In this document: positions 8,715 to 18,030 of the stretch, one piece after another
Layout: every line of letters begins with the position of its first letter
Numbering within the stretch: the stretch's first letter is position 1
From: Phycisphaerales bacterium
GTDB lineage: Bacteria; Planctomycetota; Phycisphaerae; Phycisphaerales; UBA1924
Direction: 5' to 3'
Length of the DNA stretch: 64,000 nt
NCBI GenBank assembly: GCA_023382935.1
Contig: JAHDXL010000005.1
Coordinates: 393,818 to 457,817 of the forward strand
Made by a program: the position numbers and the translations under genes
The notes under the pieces: generated by a model
Told to the model about the DNA's origin: nothing
Database searches by the model: none
The model's input: only the letters and a program-made list of their open reading frames with translations

Positions 8715-10697
8715 GTGTCTACAAGTCAGCGGGTGATCATCGTCGGCGGGGGACTGGCGGGGCTGGCGGCGGCGGTGCGGATCGCCGAGGCGGGCGTGCC
8801 AGTGGACCTGTTCAGCATGGTGCCGGTGAAGCGAAGCCACTCGGTGTGCGCTCAGGGCGGGATCAACGCGTGCAACGAAGTGGCGCGCCAGCAGGGCTAT
8901 TCGGAGTACCAACACTTCGACGAGACGATCTACGGCGGCGACTTCCTGGCCGACCAGGGGCCGGTGCTCGAGATGTGCAACTGGGCGCCCAAGATCATCC
9001 AATTGCTGGATCGCATGGGGGTGCCGTTCAACCGCACGGCCGAGGGGCGGCATGACCTGCGCCTCTTCGGTGGGAGCCTGTTTAAGCGGACGCATTTTTC
9101 GGGCGCCACCACGGGGCAGCAGTTGCTGTATGCCCTGGATGAGCAGACGCGGCGCTATGAGAGCGAAGGGAAGATCAGCAAGTACGAGTTCTGGGAGTTC
9201 CTCGCCCCGGTGACGGTGGGAGAGGGTGAGGAGCGCCGTTGCGTCGGCATCGTCGCCCAGGACATGCGGACGATGCAGATCCGGTCGTTCCGAGGCGACG
9301 CGGTGGTGATGGCCACCGGTGGGTGCGGGCTGATCTTCGGCAAGAGCACCAACAGCGTGATCTGCACGGGCGGTGCGGCCAGCCGGTGCTACCAGGCGGG
9401 CGCGTGGTACGCCAACGGCGAGATGATCCAGGTGCACCCGACGGCCATTCCCGGTGCCGACAAGTGCCGCCTGATGAGTGAATCGGCTCGCGGTGAGGGC
9501 GGGCGCGTCTGGGTTCCGCGGCAGAAGGGTGACAAGCGTCCGCCGCGACAGATTCCCGATTCGGAGCGCTGGTACTTCCTCGAGGAGAAGTATCCGGCCT
9601 ACGGCAACCTCGTGCCCCGCGACATCGCGACGCGCGAGATCTTCGACGTGTGCGTGAATGAGGGAATGGGCATCGACGGCGGGAACATGGTGTACCTGGA
9701 CCTGACGCACAAGGATCCGGCGTACCTCACGGAGAAACTCGGTGGGATCATGGAGATCTACGAGAAGTTCGTGGGGGTCGATCCTCGCCATGAGCCGATG
9801 AAGATTTTCCCGGCCGTGCACTACACGATGGGCGGGATGTGGACGACGTTCACGCCGGGCTCGTATCAGCCGTCGCAGCCGGCCGGAGCGCACAAGTCGG
9901 GCGACAGGCCGCCGGTCGGCACCGAGGTCGGCGTGGGCATGGCGTATGGCGCGCCGAACAACATGATGACCAACATCCGCGGGCTGTATGCCTTCGGCGA
10001 GGTCAACTTCGCCTATCACGGCGCCACGCGCCTGGGGGCCAATGCGCTGCTGAGTTGCATCTTCGACGGGCTGTACAACGGGGTGTCGGTGGTGAACTAC
10101 ATCCAGCAGGAAGCGCCGTCGCAGCACCCGGCGGAGAAGTTGAAGGCCGATGCGTACGAGGCTGCTGCGGCGGCGGAGAAGGCCAAAGTTGATCGCCTGC
10201 TGGCGACGGTGGGCAAGGGCAGCGCGGACCGCGCGTTCAACCCGTATGTCATCGCGCAGGAAATGGGCGACGAGATGACGGCCGCCTCGACGGTCGTGAA
10301 GACCGGGCCGCGGCTGCAGCAGTGCCTGAGCAAACTGGCAGAACTGAAGGAGCGATACACGAGGGTGCGTCTGGGCGACGCGGCGGGCTGGACGAACCAG
10401 ACGCTCAGTTTCACCCGCGCCGTGGGCGACATGCTGATTCTGGCCGAAGTGATCGCCAGGTGCGGGCTGTTGCGCGAGGAAAGCCGCGGGTCGCACAAGC
10501 GGCTGGACTTCCCGGATCGCGACGACACGCGATTTCTCAAGACCAGCGTGGCGGAGTTCGTGCCCGGCACGGGCCAGCCGCGGATCTTCTGGCGTGACGT
10601 GCAGACGAACCTGGTGAAACTGCGTGCCCGAACGTATGGCAAGGTGGAGGCGGGCGAAGGCAGGAAGCAGCCTGAGGCGGTGGCTTCGGCGAGTTGA
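8715..10697 (+). CDS. sdhA: succinate dehydrogenase flavoprotein subunit
   Basis: This gives 660 residues. The GTG at 8715 is chosen over a GTG at 8631 because AGGAG lies 8 bp upstream and the FAD-binding motif follows at once (VIIVGGGLAG). H42 in RSHSVCAQGG is the expected covalent FAD site. HPTAIPG and SESARGEGG line the active site, and GATRLGANALLSC closes the FAD domain. It oxidises succinate to fumarate in the citric acid cycle, feeding electrons to SdhB. It lies in the sdhC-sdhA-sdhB unit and the family length is normal. Confidence 0.96.
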   Translation: MSTSQRVIIVGGGLAGLAAAVRIAEAGVPVDLFSMVPVKRSHSVCAQGGINACNEVARQQGYSEYQHFDETIYGGDFLADQGPVLEMCNWAPKIIQLLDRMGVPFNRTAEGRHDLRLFGGSLFKRTHFSGATTGQQLLYALDEQTRRYESEGKISKYEFWEFLAPVTVGEGEERRCVGIVAQDMRTMQIRSFRGDAVVMATGGCGLIFGKSTNSVICTGGAASRCYQAGAWYANGEMIQVHPTAIPGADKCRLMSESARGEGGRVWVPRQKGDKRPPRQIPDSERWYFLEEKYPAYGNLVPRDIATREIFDVCVNEGMGIDGGNMVYLDLTHKDPAYLTEKLGGIMEIYEKFVGVDPRHEPMKIFPAVHYTMGGMWTTFTPGSYQPSQPAGAHKSGDRPPVGTEVGVGMAYGAPNNMMTNIRGLYAFGEVNFAYHGATRLGANALLSCIFDGLYNGVSVVNYIQQEAPSQHPAEKLKADAYEAAAAAEKAKVDRLLATVGKGSADRAFNPYVIAQEMGDEMTAASTVVKTGPRLQQCLSKLAELKERYTRVRLGDAAGWTNQTLSFTRAVGDMLILAEVIARCGLLREESRGSHKRLDFPDRDDTRFLKTSVAEFVPGTGQPRIFWRDVQTNLVKLRARTYGKVEAGEGRKQPEAVASAS

Positions 10698-10718
10698 GTG
10701 AAAGCAGAGGACCGTTCG

Positions 10719-11528
10719 ATGAGCAACACGGCCAGGGGCGGGGTCAGGGCGAGAAACGTGATCTTCCGCATCAAGCGGTGCGAAGGCCCGGGCAAGCCTT
10801 CGCGATGGGAAGCGTTCAAGGTTCCGGTGGAGCCGAACGCCAACGTGATTTCGTGCCTGAACTGGATCGCGGCCAATCCGGTGACGATCGACGGCAGGCA
10901 GACAACGCCGGTGGTGTGGGATTCCAACTGCCTGGAAGAGGTCTGCGGCGCCTGCACGATGGTGATTAATGGGCGGGTGCGGCAGAGTTGCTCGTGCCTG
11001 ATCGACGAATACGCGCCCAACGAGGGCGACACTATCACGCTCGAACCGATGAGCAAGTTTCCCGTGGTGCGCGACCTGTGGGTCGATCGCCAGCGACTGT
11101 TCTGGGGACTCAGGAAGGTCAAGGCTTGGGTGCCGATTGACGGGACGTACAGCCTGGGCGAAGGTCCGCGCGAAACGCCTGACCACCAGCACGACCGCTA
11201 CGTCATGTCGACGTGCATGAGTTGTGGCTGCTGTCTCGACGCCTGTCCGCAGTATCACAAGGAGGAGGACGAGGGCAAGTGGGACCGCTCGTTCGTTGGT
11301 GCGGCCGTGGTCAACCAGGCTCGCCTGTTCAATGAACACGGCACGGGCAGGGTGCTCAAGCCCGAGCGGCTCGATGCCCTGATGGGCCCGGGCGGGCTGG
11401 ACGCCTGCGGCAAGGCGGAGAACTGCGTCAAGGTGTGCCCGAAGAACATCCCTCTGGTCGAGTCCATCGCGGCCGTGAACCGTGCGATCACGATTCATGG
11501 GTTCAAGCGGATCTTCTCTGGAAAGTGA
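10719..11528 (+). CDS. sdhB: succinate dehydrogenase iron-sulfur subunit
   Basis: This gives 269 residues from the ATG at 10719 (GCAGAGG upstream). The 2Fe-2S ligands are C71, C76, C79 and C91. The 4Fe-4S and 3Fe-4S ligands come from CMSCGCCLDACP (166-177) and from C230, C236 and C240. It carries electrons from SdhA to the cytochrome b quinone site. Its stop overlaps the first base of the nadC ATG, suggesting coupled translation into NAD synthesis. Confidence 0.96.
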   Translation: MSNTARGGVRARNVIFRIKRCEGPGKPSRWEAFKVPVEPNANVISCLNWIAANPVTIDGRQTTPVVWDSNCLEEVCGACTMVINGRVRQSCSCLIDEYAPNEGDTITLEPMSKFPVVRDLWVDRQRLFWGLRKVKAWVPIDGTYSLGEGPRETPDHQHDRYVMSTCMSCGCCLDACPQYHKEEDEGKWDRSFVGAAVVNQARLFNEHGTGRVLKPERLDALMGPGGLDACGKAENCVKVCPKNIPLVESIAAVNRAITIHGFKRIFSGK

Positions 11529-12451
11529 TGCAGCGGTCGCCAATGCAGCCCGGTGAGATGTATGAGCAGATCCGGGCGACCGGGCTGGTTTGTCGGCTGC
11601 TGGCACTGGCGCGCGATGAAGACCTCGGTCCGTCGCAGCGCGACCTGACCAGCCATCTATTCTGCGATGAGCGTGAAACGGCGCGGTGCGCGGTGGTGGC
11701 GAGGCAGGACTGCATACTGAGCGGGCTGGCCGTCGGGGCCGACGTGCTTGAGGTGTTCGGGTACGCGGGGGCGGTGCGGTGGGAGGTGCTGGCCCGCGAC
11801 GGGGACCGCGTGAAGCAGGGCCAGAAGGTGGGCCTGCTCGAAGGCCCTCGCCGGGCGGTGCTGGCGGTGGAGCGCACGCTGTTGAATCTCGTCGGGCGGC
11901 TGTCGGGCGTGGCCACGCAGACGCGCCGGTTCGTCGAGGCGATGGGGCCGGGGGCCGGGAGCGTCCTGTGCGACACACGCAAGACCACGCCCGGTCTGCG
12001 CGTGCTGGAGAAGTACGCGGTGGTGTGCGGCGGCGGTGTGTCGCACCGCATGGGGCTGCATGACGCGGTTCTGGTCAAGGACAATCACCTGGCCGGCGTG
12101 ACGCTCGAGGCCCTGACGCGGCGCGTCGAGGAGATGGCCCGGCGTGCGCGGACCGAGCCGGGGTGTGCCTTCGTCGAGGTCGAGGTGGACAGCCTGGAGC
12201 AGTTGGAGCGGCTGTGCGCCGTCGAGGCCGGACTGGTGCAGATCGCGTTGCTGGACAACTTCCGGGTGGCGGATCTGCGTGCGGGCGTGGCAATGCGTGA
12301 CGAGCGTTGCCCGGGCCTGTTGCTGGAGGCTTCGGGCGGGGTGAGTCTGCAGAGCATTCGCGCCATCGCGCAGACGGGCGTCGATCGCATCAGCGTCGGT
12401 GCGCTGACGCACGCGGCGGTCAGCGCCGACTTCGGGCTGGATGCGCTGTGA
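11528..12451 (+). CDS. nadC: nicotinate-nucleotide pyrophosphorylase (quinolinate PRTase)
   Basis: This gives 307 residues. The enzyme converts quinolinate and PRPP to nicotinate mononucleotide in de novo NAD synthesis. Motifs in order are ERTLLN near the middle of the N-half, CDTRKTTPGLR (substrate-binding Arg/Lys), HRMGLHDAVLVKDNH, EVEVDSLEQ and the C-terminal ASGGVSLQSI phosphate loop. The ATG at 11528 overlaps the sdhB stop (TGATG). A second ATG at 11543 is a possible start. Its own stop overlaps the birA ATG in the same way. Confidence 0.95.
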   Translation: MQRSPMQPGEMYEQIRATGLVCRLLALARDEDLGPSQRDLTSHLFCDERETARCAVVARQDCILSGLAVGADVLEVFGYAGAVRWEVLARDGDRVKQGQKVGLLEGPRRAVLAVERTLLNLVGRLSGVATQTRRFVEAMGPGAGSVLCDTRKTTPGLRVLEKYAVVCGGGVSHRMGLHDAVLVKDNHLAGVTLEALTRRVEEMARRARTEPGCAFVEVEVDSLEQLERLCAVEAGLVQIALLDNFRVADLRAGVAMRDERCPGLLLEASGGVSLQSIRAIAQTGVDRISVGALTHAAVSADFGLDAL

Positions 12452-13290
12452 TGGGGCAGGGTGATCCGATCGAAGTTGGTTCACCAGTGCCGGGACCCGG
12501 CGCGGAGCGGACTCTGGCACGGGGCGAGGATCTGCAAACTTGGGCCGATCGGCTGGAAGCAGTGATCGCCCGGGTGCCGGGTCCGATGGATCGCGTGCGT
12601 GTGCTGACCCGGACAGGCTCAACGCAGGATGCGGCATGGGAGGCCTGCGGGGGGCGTGCCGGGCTGCTGGTGACGACGGGGCGGCAGGCCAGCGGTCGCG
12701 GACGACTGGGGCGGGTGTGGCGCGATGAACAGGGCCAAGGTGTTGCGGCAACATTTGTGGTCGAGGCGAGCGTGGAAACGTGGCGCATGTCGATCCTGGC
12801 GGGCGTGGCCGCCTCGGGGGCATGCGATCGTTTCCTCGGGCAGCCGACGCGCACACGCTGGCCGAATGACGTGCTCGAACCGGGTGAAGGCGGGCGCAAG
12901 TTGGGCGGAGTGCTGATCGAGGTGCGAGGCGGGCTGGCTCTGGTTGGTGTAGGCGTGAACGTGGCGCAGCAGGAGCGCGAGTGGCCGGAGGAGTTGCAGG
13001 GCAGGGCCGTCAGCCTGTCACAACTGGGATCGGCGTGCTCTCGCATTGACATGCTGGAGGAGTTGCTCGCGCAGTTGCATCGCTGGTGGTCGCGTTCGAG
13101 CGAGGAACTGGTGGACGAATGGCGTCAGCGTGAGTGGCTCATCGGGCGGCGCTGCACGATCGCGCATGACGGGCAGCGGCACACCGGGCTGGTTCGATCG
13201 ATCGACCCGATTGGCAATCTGGTGCTGGATACGGAGGAGGGAGAACTGCATGTGTCCAGCGCGAGTGCCAGCGTGGTGCAGAATCTCTGA
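12451..13290 (+). CDS. birA: biotin-[acetyl-CoA-carboxylase] ligase
   Basis: This gives 279 residues. GRGRLGRVW is the biotinyl-AMP-binding loop, TRWPNDV and KLGGVLIE are catalytic-core motifs, and GVGVNV follows. A short C-terminal SH3-like domain ends the protein. There is no N-terminal winged helix, so this is the type that biotinylates carboxylase but does not repress transcription. Its ATG overlaps the nadC stop (TGATGG). It is convergent with nadK 47 bp away. Confidence 0.93.
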   Translation: MGQGDPIEVGSPVPGPGAERTLARGEDLQTWADRLEAVIARVPGPMDRVRVLTRTGSTQDAAWEACGGRAGLLVTTGRQASGRGRLGRVWRDEQGQGVAATFVVEASVETWRMSILAGVAASGACDRFLGQPTRTRWPNDVLEPGEGGRKLGGVLIEVRGGLALVGVGVNVAQQEREWPEELQGRAVSLSQLGSACSRIDMLEELLAQLHRWWSRSSEELVDEWRQREWLIGRRCTIAHDGQRHTGLVRSIDPIGNLVLDTEEGELHVSSASASVVQNL

Positions 13291-13337
13291 GCACGGCCGC
13301 GCCGGTGGGGCTTCGGCCCAGCCTGCCGCGTGAAGGA

Positions 13338-14216
13338 TTAGCGCAGTCGTTCACGCGGGGCAGCGGCCCACTGCATTTTTCCAAGCAGCCTGGCCCAGTA
13401 ACTCATCTCGGGATCGACTACAAGGTCGACGTGTTGCGCTGCGGCGCGGAAACGGATGCGGTCGCCCTTGCTGACCCGATGATCGACCTGCCCGTCGGCC
13501 ACCAGCGTGGTACCCCAGCCGTCGCCGTCGTTCACGCGATTCATGAACAGGTCCACCTGGCACGAACTGGGAACCACGATCGGCCGGAACGAAAGCGAGT
13601 GGGCGGCAATGGGAGTGATGACCATTGCGTCGACGCCGGGCGCTACGATGGGGCCTCCGGCGCTGATGTTGTACGCGGTCGATCCCATGGGCGTGGAGAC
13701 GATCAACCCGTCGCCGGTGAAGGCCGGGCCGGGGTGCCCGTCGATCGAGAGGGTGCATGAGATCATGCGGAAGGGCGGGCCCGCGGTGACGACGAACTCG
13801 TTGAGTGCCAGGGCCGAGAAGTGCGGTGGGTCGCCCGCCCTGGACACCACGTCGGCCTCGAGCACGGGCAGCGACTGGAGTTCCAGTTCGCCCTCCCCGA
13901 AGACCTCGGCGGCATGCTCGCGCAGGCGTTCGAGTTCGAACGCGGCCATGAAACCGACTCGCCCGATGTTGACGCCGAGGATGGGCTTATGAAGTTGCAG
14001 ACAGGAGCGGGAGGCCGCGAGCAGCGAGCCGTCACCACCAAGCACGACGACCAGGTCGATGTCGTCGCTGGGCGGCACCGGCTCCGGCGACATGCAGTCG
14101 ATCACATCGTGCAGCCGCCCGTGCTCCTCGATGAGCGCGGTGACCGTGTCCACGGCGTATCCAGCGTCGGACTGCTCCCGGTTGACGATCACCAGCACGC
14201 TTCGTGGCATGCCCAA
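13338..14216 (-). CDS. nadK: NAD kinase
   Basis: This gives 292 residues. GGDGS (60-64, D62 the likely base) and the downstream NE motif (LALNEFVV) are followed by STPMGSTAYNISAGGP, which binds ATP and NAD. It makes NADP from NAD. It sits 2 bp after the dxs stop, so dxs and nadK are one unit. That fits the NADPH demand of the isoprenoid pathway. An ATG two codons downstream could also be used. Confidence 0.95.
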   Translation of the reverse strand: MGMPRSVLVIVNREQSDAGYAVDTVTALIEEHGRLHDVIDCMSPEPVPPSDDIDLVVVLGGDGSLLAASRSCLQLHKPILGVNIGRVGFMAAFELERLREHAAEVFGEGELELQSLPVLEADVVSRAGDPPHFSALALNEFVVTAGPPFRMISCTLSIDGHPGPAFTGDGLIVSTPMGSTAYNISAGGPIVAPGVDAMVITPIAAHSLSFRPIVVPSSCQVDLFMNRVNDGDGWGTTLVADGQVDHRVSKGDRIRFRAAAQHVDLVVDPEMSYWARLLGKMQWAAAPRERLR

Positions 14217-14218
14217 TC

Positions 14219-16219
14219 TTACACGAGCGGTCGCTCCCGCACGCAGGTTTCGACCTGCGGCGAGGCGAACACCGTCGCAGGACTGGCCTCTGAAACGGCC
14301 TGACGGATGGATCGGGCGATGCCCGCGGCGTCAATGCCGACTTCGGCCAGTTGCTTCGAGCGCCCGTCCTGGAGGATCCAGTGATCAGGAATGCCCAGTC
14401 GCGTCAGGCGAGTGGCGTCGAGGCGGAGTTCGCTGGCCCGCTCGAGGACGGCGGTGCCGAAGCCGCCGATGACCGCGTGATCTTCCACCGTGAGCACCGG
14501 GCGGCCGCTGAGCAGGGCGGCGGAGATCAGGGCGTCGTCGAGCGGCTTGGCGAAGCGGGCATCGTAGACCGCGACGCGGTACTCACCCGTGATCATGTCC
14601 GAAGCCTGAAGGGCCGCGATGGCAGGTGTGCCGAAGGCGATGACAATTGCGTCGGGCCGGGCGCCGCGAGTGACATCAAGTTCGGGCGTCAGGCAGCGCG
14701 ACCTGCCCAATTCGAAGGCCGGGCACGGCTGGGCGAGCAGACGCTCGCTCACGCTGTCACGCGGATAGCGGACAACTGAGAAGCCCTCGTCGCAGGTGAG
14801 CATGAAGTCCAGAGCGCCCTTGAGGCTCGGCTCGTCGATCGCAGCCATGATCGCGCCGCCGGGCAGTGTACGAAGGAGTGCCACGTCGCAGAAGCCGTGG
14901 TGCACGGCTCCATCGCCGCCGACCAGACCAGCGCGGTCCAGGCAGATGCGCACCGGCAGGCCCTGGAGGGCGACTTCTTGAAAGGCCTGGTCGAAGGCAC
15001 GCTGGAGGAAGGTGGAGTAGACGGCGAAGAAGGGCTTGTGTCCGCACTTGGCCAGCCCGGCCATCATGTCCATCGCGTGCGACTCGCAGATGCCCACATC
15101 CCACGTGCGGTCAGGGAACTTCGCAAGTGGAAGCGAGACGCCGGTGCCGTCGGGCATGGCGGCCGTGCACGCGACCACGCGCGGATCGCGTTCCATCAGT
15201 TCAACCAGGGCTTCGCCGAAGGCCGTGGTGAACGAGCGACCGGACGAGGGCATCTCGACGCGGCAGGCATTGGCCTCGGCCCGGGTCACGGAGAACGGGC
15301 GAGGCGAGTGGAAGCGCGTCGCGTCGCTCTCGGCCACGTCGAGCCCGCGGCCCTTGATGGTCTTGACGTGCAGCAGCACCGGGCGATTGATGTCGCGGAC
15401 TTCGGTTAGGAACTCGATCAGCGTCGGCAGGTCGTGCCCGTCGATCGGGCCGGCGGTGACCAGCCCGAACTTCTCGAACCAAGAATCTTCGGAGATGAGC
15501 GCCTTGGTGGCCTCGCCGGCGCGGTGGTAGGCCTCCTCCAGCATCGATCCACCCGGGATGCGCCGAAGGAACTGGTGAGCCCCCTTCTTGAAGTCCGAAT
15601 AGGTGTGGCTGACGCGCACGCGGTCGAAGTAGCCCGCGACGGCGCCCTGTGGTTTGGAGATCGACATCCCGTTGTCATTCAGCACGACGAGGAACTGGCG
15701 TTTGAGCGTGCCGGCGTTGTTGAGCCCCTCCATCGCGACGCCGTTCACGATCGACGCATCACCGATGAGTGTGACGATTGCGCGCCCGTTGGGGTTGGCC
15801 TTGGCGTCGTAGGCCTCGCCGTTGAGCAGATCGCCGCGCGCCATGCCAACGGCAGTGGAAATGCCTGTCCCGGCGTGCCCGACTCGGAAGAGGTCAAATG
15901 GGGACTCGAGTGGCTCGGGGAAGCCGGACATCCCTTCACGGGTGCGGAGTCGGCCGAGCAGGGGGAAACGCCCGGTAAGCAGTTTGTGGGGGTAGCACTG
16001 GTGCCCGACGTCGAAGAGCAGGCGATCGTGCCCGAAATCAAAGACCCGGTGCAGAGCAATGGTCAGTTCGACCACCCCCAGATTGGGCGCCAGATGCCCG
16101 CCCGTCTTCTGGACCTGGGCGATGATCGCCTGGCGGATCTCGCTCGCGAGGGCCTCCAGTTCGGCAACAGACATTGACCTGAGGTCTTTGGGAGACGAAA
16201 GGGCTGCCAGTCGCGACAT
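14219..16219 (-). CDS. dxs: 1-deoxy-D-xylulose-5-phosphate synthase
   Basis: This gives 666 residues from the ATG at 16219 (AAGGTG upstream); an ATG 18 codons earlier is possible but gives an atypical N-terminus. It condenses pyruvate and glyceraldehyde 3-phosphate, the first step of the MEP isoprenoid route. DVGHQCYPHKLLTGR opens the thiamine domain. GDASIVNGVAMEGLN to VLNDNGMSIS is the TPP-binding stretch. DRAGLVGGDGAVHHG is the transketolase-type pyrimidine-domain signature. It is slightly longer than the usual 620-640. ispA lies 85 bp upstream in the same direction. Confidence 0.96.
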   Translation of the reverse strand: MSRLAALSSPKDLRSMSVAELEALASEIRQAIIAQVQKTGGHLAPNLGVVELTIALHRVFDFGHDRLLFDVGHQCYPHKLLTGRFPLLGRLRTREGMSGFPEPLESPFDLFRVGHAGTGISTAVGMARGDLLNGEAYDAKANPNGRAIVTLIGDASIVNGVAMEGLNNAGTLKRQFLVVLNDNGMSISKPQGAVAGYFDRVRVSHTYSDFKKGAHQFLRRIPGGSMLEEAYHRAGEATKALISEDSWFEKFGLVTAGPIDGHDLPTLIEFLTEVRDINRPVLLHVKTIKGRGLDVAESDATRFHSPRPFSVTRAEANACRVEMPSSGRSFTTAFGEALVELMERDPRVVACTAAMPDGTGVSLPLAKFPDRTWDVGICESHAMDMMAGLAKCGHKPFFAVYSTFLQRAFDQAFQEVALQGLPVRICLDRAGLVGGDGAVHHGFCDVALLRTLPGGAIMAAIDEPSLKGALDFMLTCDEGFSVVRYPRDSVSERLLAQPCPAFELGRSRCLTPELDVTRGARPDAIVIAFGTPAIAALQASDMITGEYRVAVYDARFAKPLDDALISAALLSGRPVLTVEDHAVIGGFGTAVLERASELRLDATRLTRLGIPDHWILQDGRSKQLAEVGIDAAGIARSIRQAVSEASPATVFASPQVETCVRERPLV

Positions 16220-16304
16220 GCGTGCACCTTGTGAGAAGCCCCGGGGGCTGCTTTCAAAGAATCCTGAAAGCATTGTACCAACTCAGATGACCGAGCAGTC
16301 GGGC

Positions 16305-17195
16305 TTATCGGGTCCGACGGGCCAGATATCGCACAAGTTCACCCAGTGGACGAGCACGATCTCCCAGCGGAGCGATGGCCTCCGATGCTGATTGACAGAG
16401 CCGTTCGATTTCCCTTTCCGACCCGGCCACGCCGAGCACTGCGGGAAACGTGAGTTTGCCCGCGGCGACATCCTTACCTGTGCGCTTACCGACGTGTTCG
16501 CTTGATTCACGCACGTCCATCAAGTCGTCGACAATCTGGAACATCAGCCCCGCGTCGTCGGCGTAACGCGTGACGGATGCGAGGACATCAGCCGAAGCCC
16601 CGGCCGCGATGACACCCATGCGGGCGGCGGCGCGGAGCAAGGCGCCAGTCTTGTTTCGGTGGATGAGGTCGAGGCGCTGGCGGTCGGACAATTCGTCCGA
16701 GAATCCACCGAGGGTGTCGTAGACCTGCCCGCAGATCATGCCGCGGGTGCCGGTGGTCAGTTCGACGAACAGGCGGCGTGCGGTCTGAGCGTCGAAGGCT
16801 GGCTCAGTGGCGATCAGGTCGAATGCCAGGGCGAGCATGGCGTCGCCGGCGAGGATCGCCATTGCTTCTCCCGCGTGGATGTGCAACGTCGGGTGTCCGC
16901 GGCGGAGATCGTCGTCATCCATTGCAGGAAGATCATCATGGACGAGGCTGAAGGCGTGGACAAGTTCGACGGCCGCGGCGGGGGCAAGGGTGCGCCGTCC
17001 GTCGTCGCCTGCGGCCACACCGGCGTACCAGCAGAGCACCGGGCGCAGGCGTTTGCCGCCTCCGAGCAAGGCGTAGACGATTGCATCATGGAGGGCGCGG
17101 GGATGGTCGAGCCGGTCCAGATAGCGGCGCAGCGTGTCGTTCACGAGGCGCCGCGGTTCATCGAGCAGGGCAAGAATCGGGGTTTCATCGTCCAC
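16305..17195 (-). CDS. ispA: farnesyl/geranyl diphosphate synthase
   Basis: This gives 296 residues from a GTG at 17195, chosen because it restores the usual IspA length; the frame stays open to an ATG at 17330 but that part is Pro/Arg-rich and unlike the family. GGGKRLRP (45-52), the first Asp-rich motif DDLPAMD (87-93) and the second DDLMD bind Mg and the diphosphates. It builds C15/C20 prenyl diphosphates. ispA-dxs-nadK run in one direction, grouping isoprenoid supply with NADPH supply. The start is less certain than the function. Confidence 0.9.
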   Translation of the reverse strand: MDDETPILALLDEPRRLVNDTLRRYLDRLDHPRALHDAIVYALLGGGKRLRPVLCWYAGVAAGDDGRRTLAPAAAVELVHAFSLVHDDLPAMDDDDLRRGHPTLHIHAGEAMAILAGDAMLALAFDLIATEPAFDAQTARRLFVELTTGTRGMICGQVYDTLGGFSDELSDRQRLDLIHRNKTGALLRAAARMGVIAAGASADVLASVTRYADDAGLMFQIVDDLMDVRESSEHVGKRTGKDVAAGKLTFPAVLGVAGSEREIERLCQSASEAIAPLGDRARPLGELVRYLARRTR

Positions 17196-17376
17196 GATGG
17201 GAGGCGTCCGAGGGCTGAGAATCGGCCTGATTATACGGAAGGGGCATCGGAAAGGACGAGGCGTTCTGCTCAGGGCGGAAACGTCAGGCCCGCGAATCTG
17301 GACGTCAATCTCGGGCTGAGGGACGGTCATGGAAACCAGAAAGTGTGCAGCGCGGCGGCGCTACCATCGTCCCGGC

Positions 17377-18024
17377 ATGGACTGGTTGTCACGATTGGCG
17401 GACTTGTTCACGACGACGGGCTGGTCGGCCTGGCCTCTGCTGGCGCTTTCGGTGCTCTCGGTCACGCTGGCGCTGGAGCGCACGGCGTTCTGGCTGTGGA
17501 CCAACAGCCGATCAGGACGGCGCCGGTTCTCGAGGGTGCTGGAGATGCTTCGCAGCCTGGGCCCGGAAGGGGCTGCGCCCAAACTGACTGAAGAGACCGG
17601 CCTGTATGCCCGGTTTGCGCGGGACCTGTGCGCGATGGTTGGACGCTCGGCCTCCGATGAGCGTTTTCTGGCGGCCGTTTCGCACGAACTGGTCGAACGT
17701 TATCGACCGGCGGTGGAGCGGTTCTCGCAGACGCTTTCGACGATCATCACGGCGGCGCCGATGCTGGGAATCCTCGGCACGGTGACGGGAATCATCCGGA
17801 GTTTCCAGTTGCTTGGCGGCACGACCTCGGTGACCGATCCGACGGCGGTGGCGGGGGGCGTGGCCGAGGCCTTGTTCTCGACGGCCTTCGGACTGGTGGT
17901 GGCGCTGGTGACGTTGTTCCCCTACGTGTGGATCCGCAGCGAGTCGGACCGGTGCCTGGGGCGGTTGGAAGCGCTATGCGCTGCGGCGCACGCGGGCGCG
18001 GATCGGTCTGGCAGGCAGGGCTGA
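17377..18024 (+). CDS. MotA/TolQ/ExbB-type proton channel
   Basis: This gives 215 residues from the ATG at 17377. The first membrane helix is WPLLALSVLSVTLALERTAFW. A cytoplasmic stretch follows, then the family core TAAPMLGILGTVTGII with a second helix and the conserved channel segment GGVAEALFSTAFGLVVALVT. Such channels energise outer-membrane transport or TolA-like machines using the proton gradient. No ExbD/TolR partner lies beside it, so its partner must be elsewhere. It ends 6 bp from the convergent EIIA gene. Confidence 0.85.
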   Translation: MDWLSRLADLFTTTGWSAWPLLALSVLSVTLALERTAFWLWTNSRSGRRRFSRVLEMLRSLGPEGAAPKLTEETGLYARFARDLCAMVGRSASDERFLAAVSHELVERYRPAVERFSQTLSTIITAAPMLGILGTVTGIIRSFQLLGGTTSVTDPTAVAGGVAEALFSTAFGLVVALVTLFPYVWIRSESDRCLGRLEALCAAAHAGADRSGRQG

Positions 18025-18030
18025 GGGGGC

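Noticed and set aside
8418..11978. Very long minus-strand open frame (over 1,100 codons) opposite sdhA/sdhB.
   Set aside because: Arg/Pro/His/Ala-rich without domains; it mirrors the plus-strand genes, whose motifs are complete. High GC makes such shadows common.
16305..17330. Longer start of ispA at 17330.
   Set aside because: The extra 45 residues are Pro/Arg-rich and exceed the family length.
17377..18024. A TonB/ExbD operon around the ExbB-like gene.
   Set aside because: No ExbD or TonB gene lies on either side in this window.
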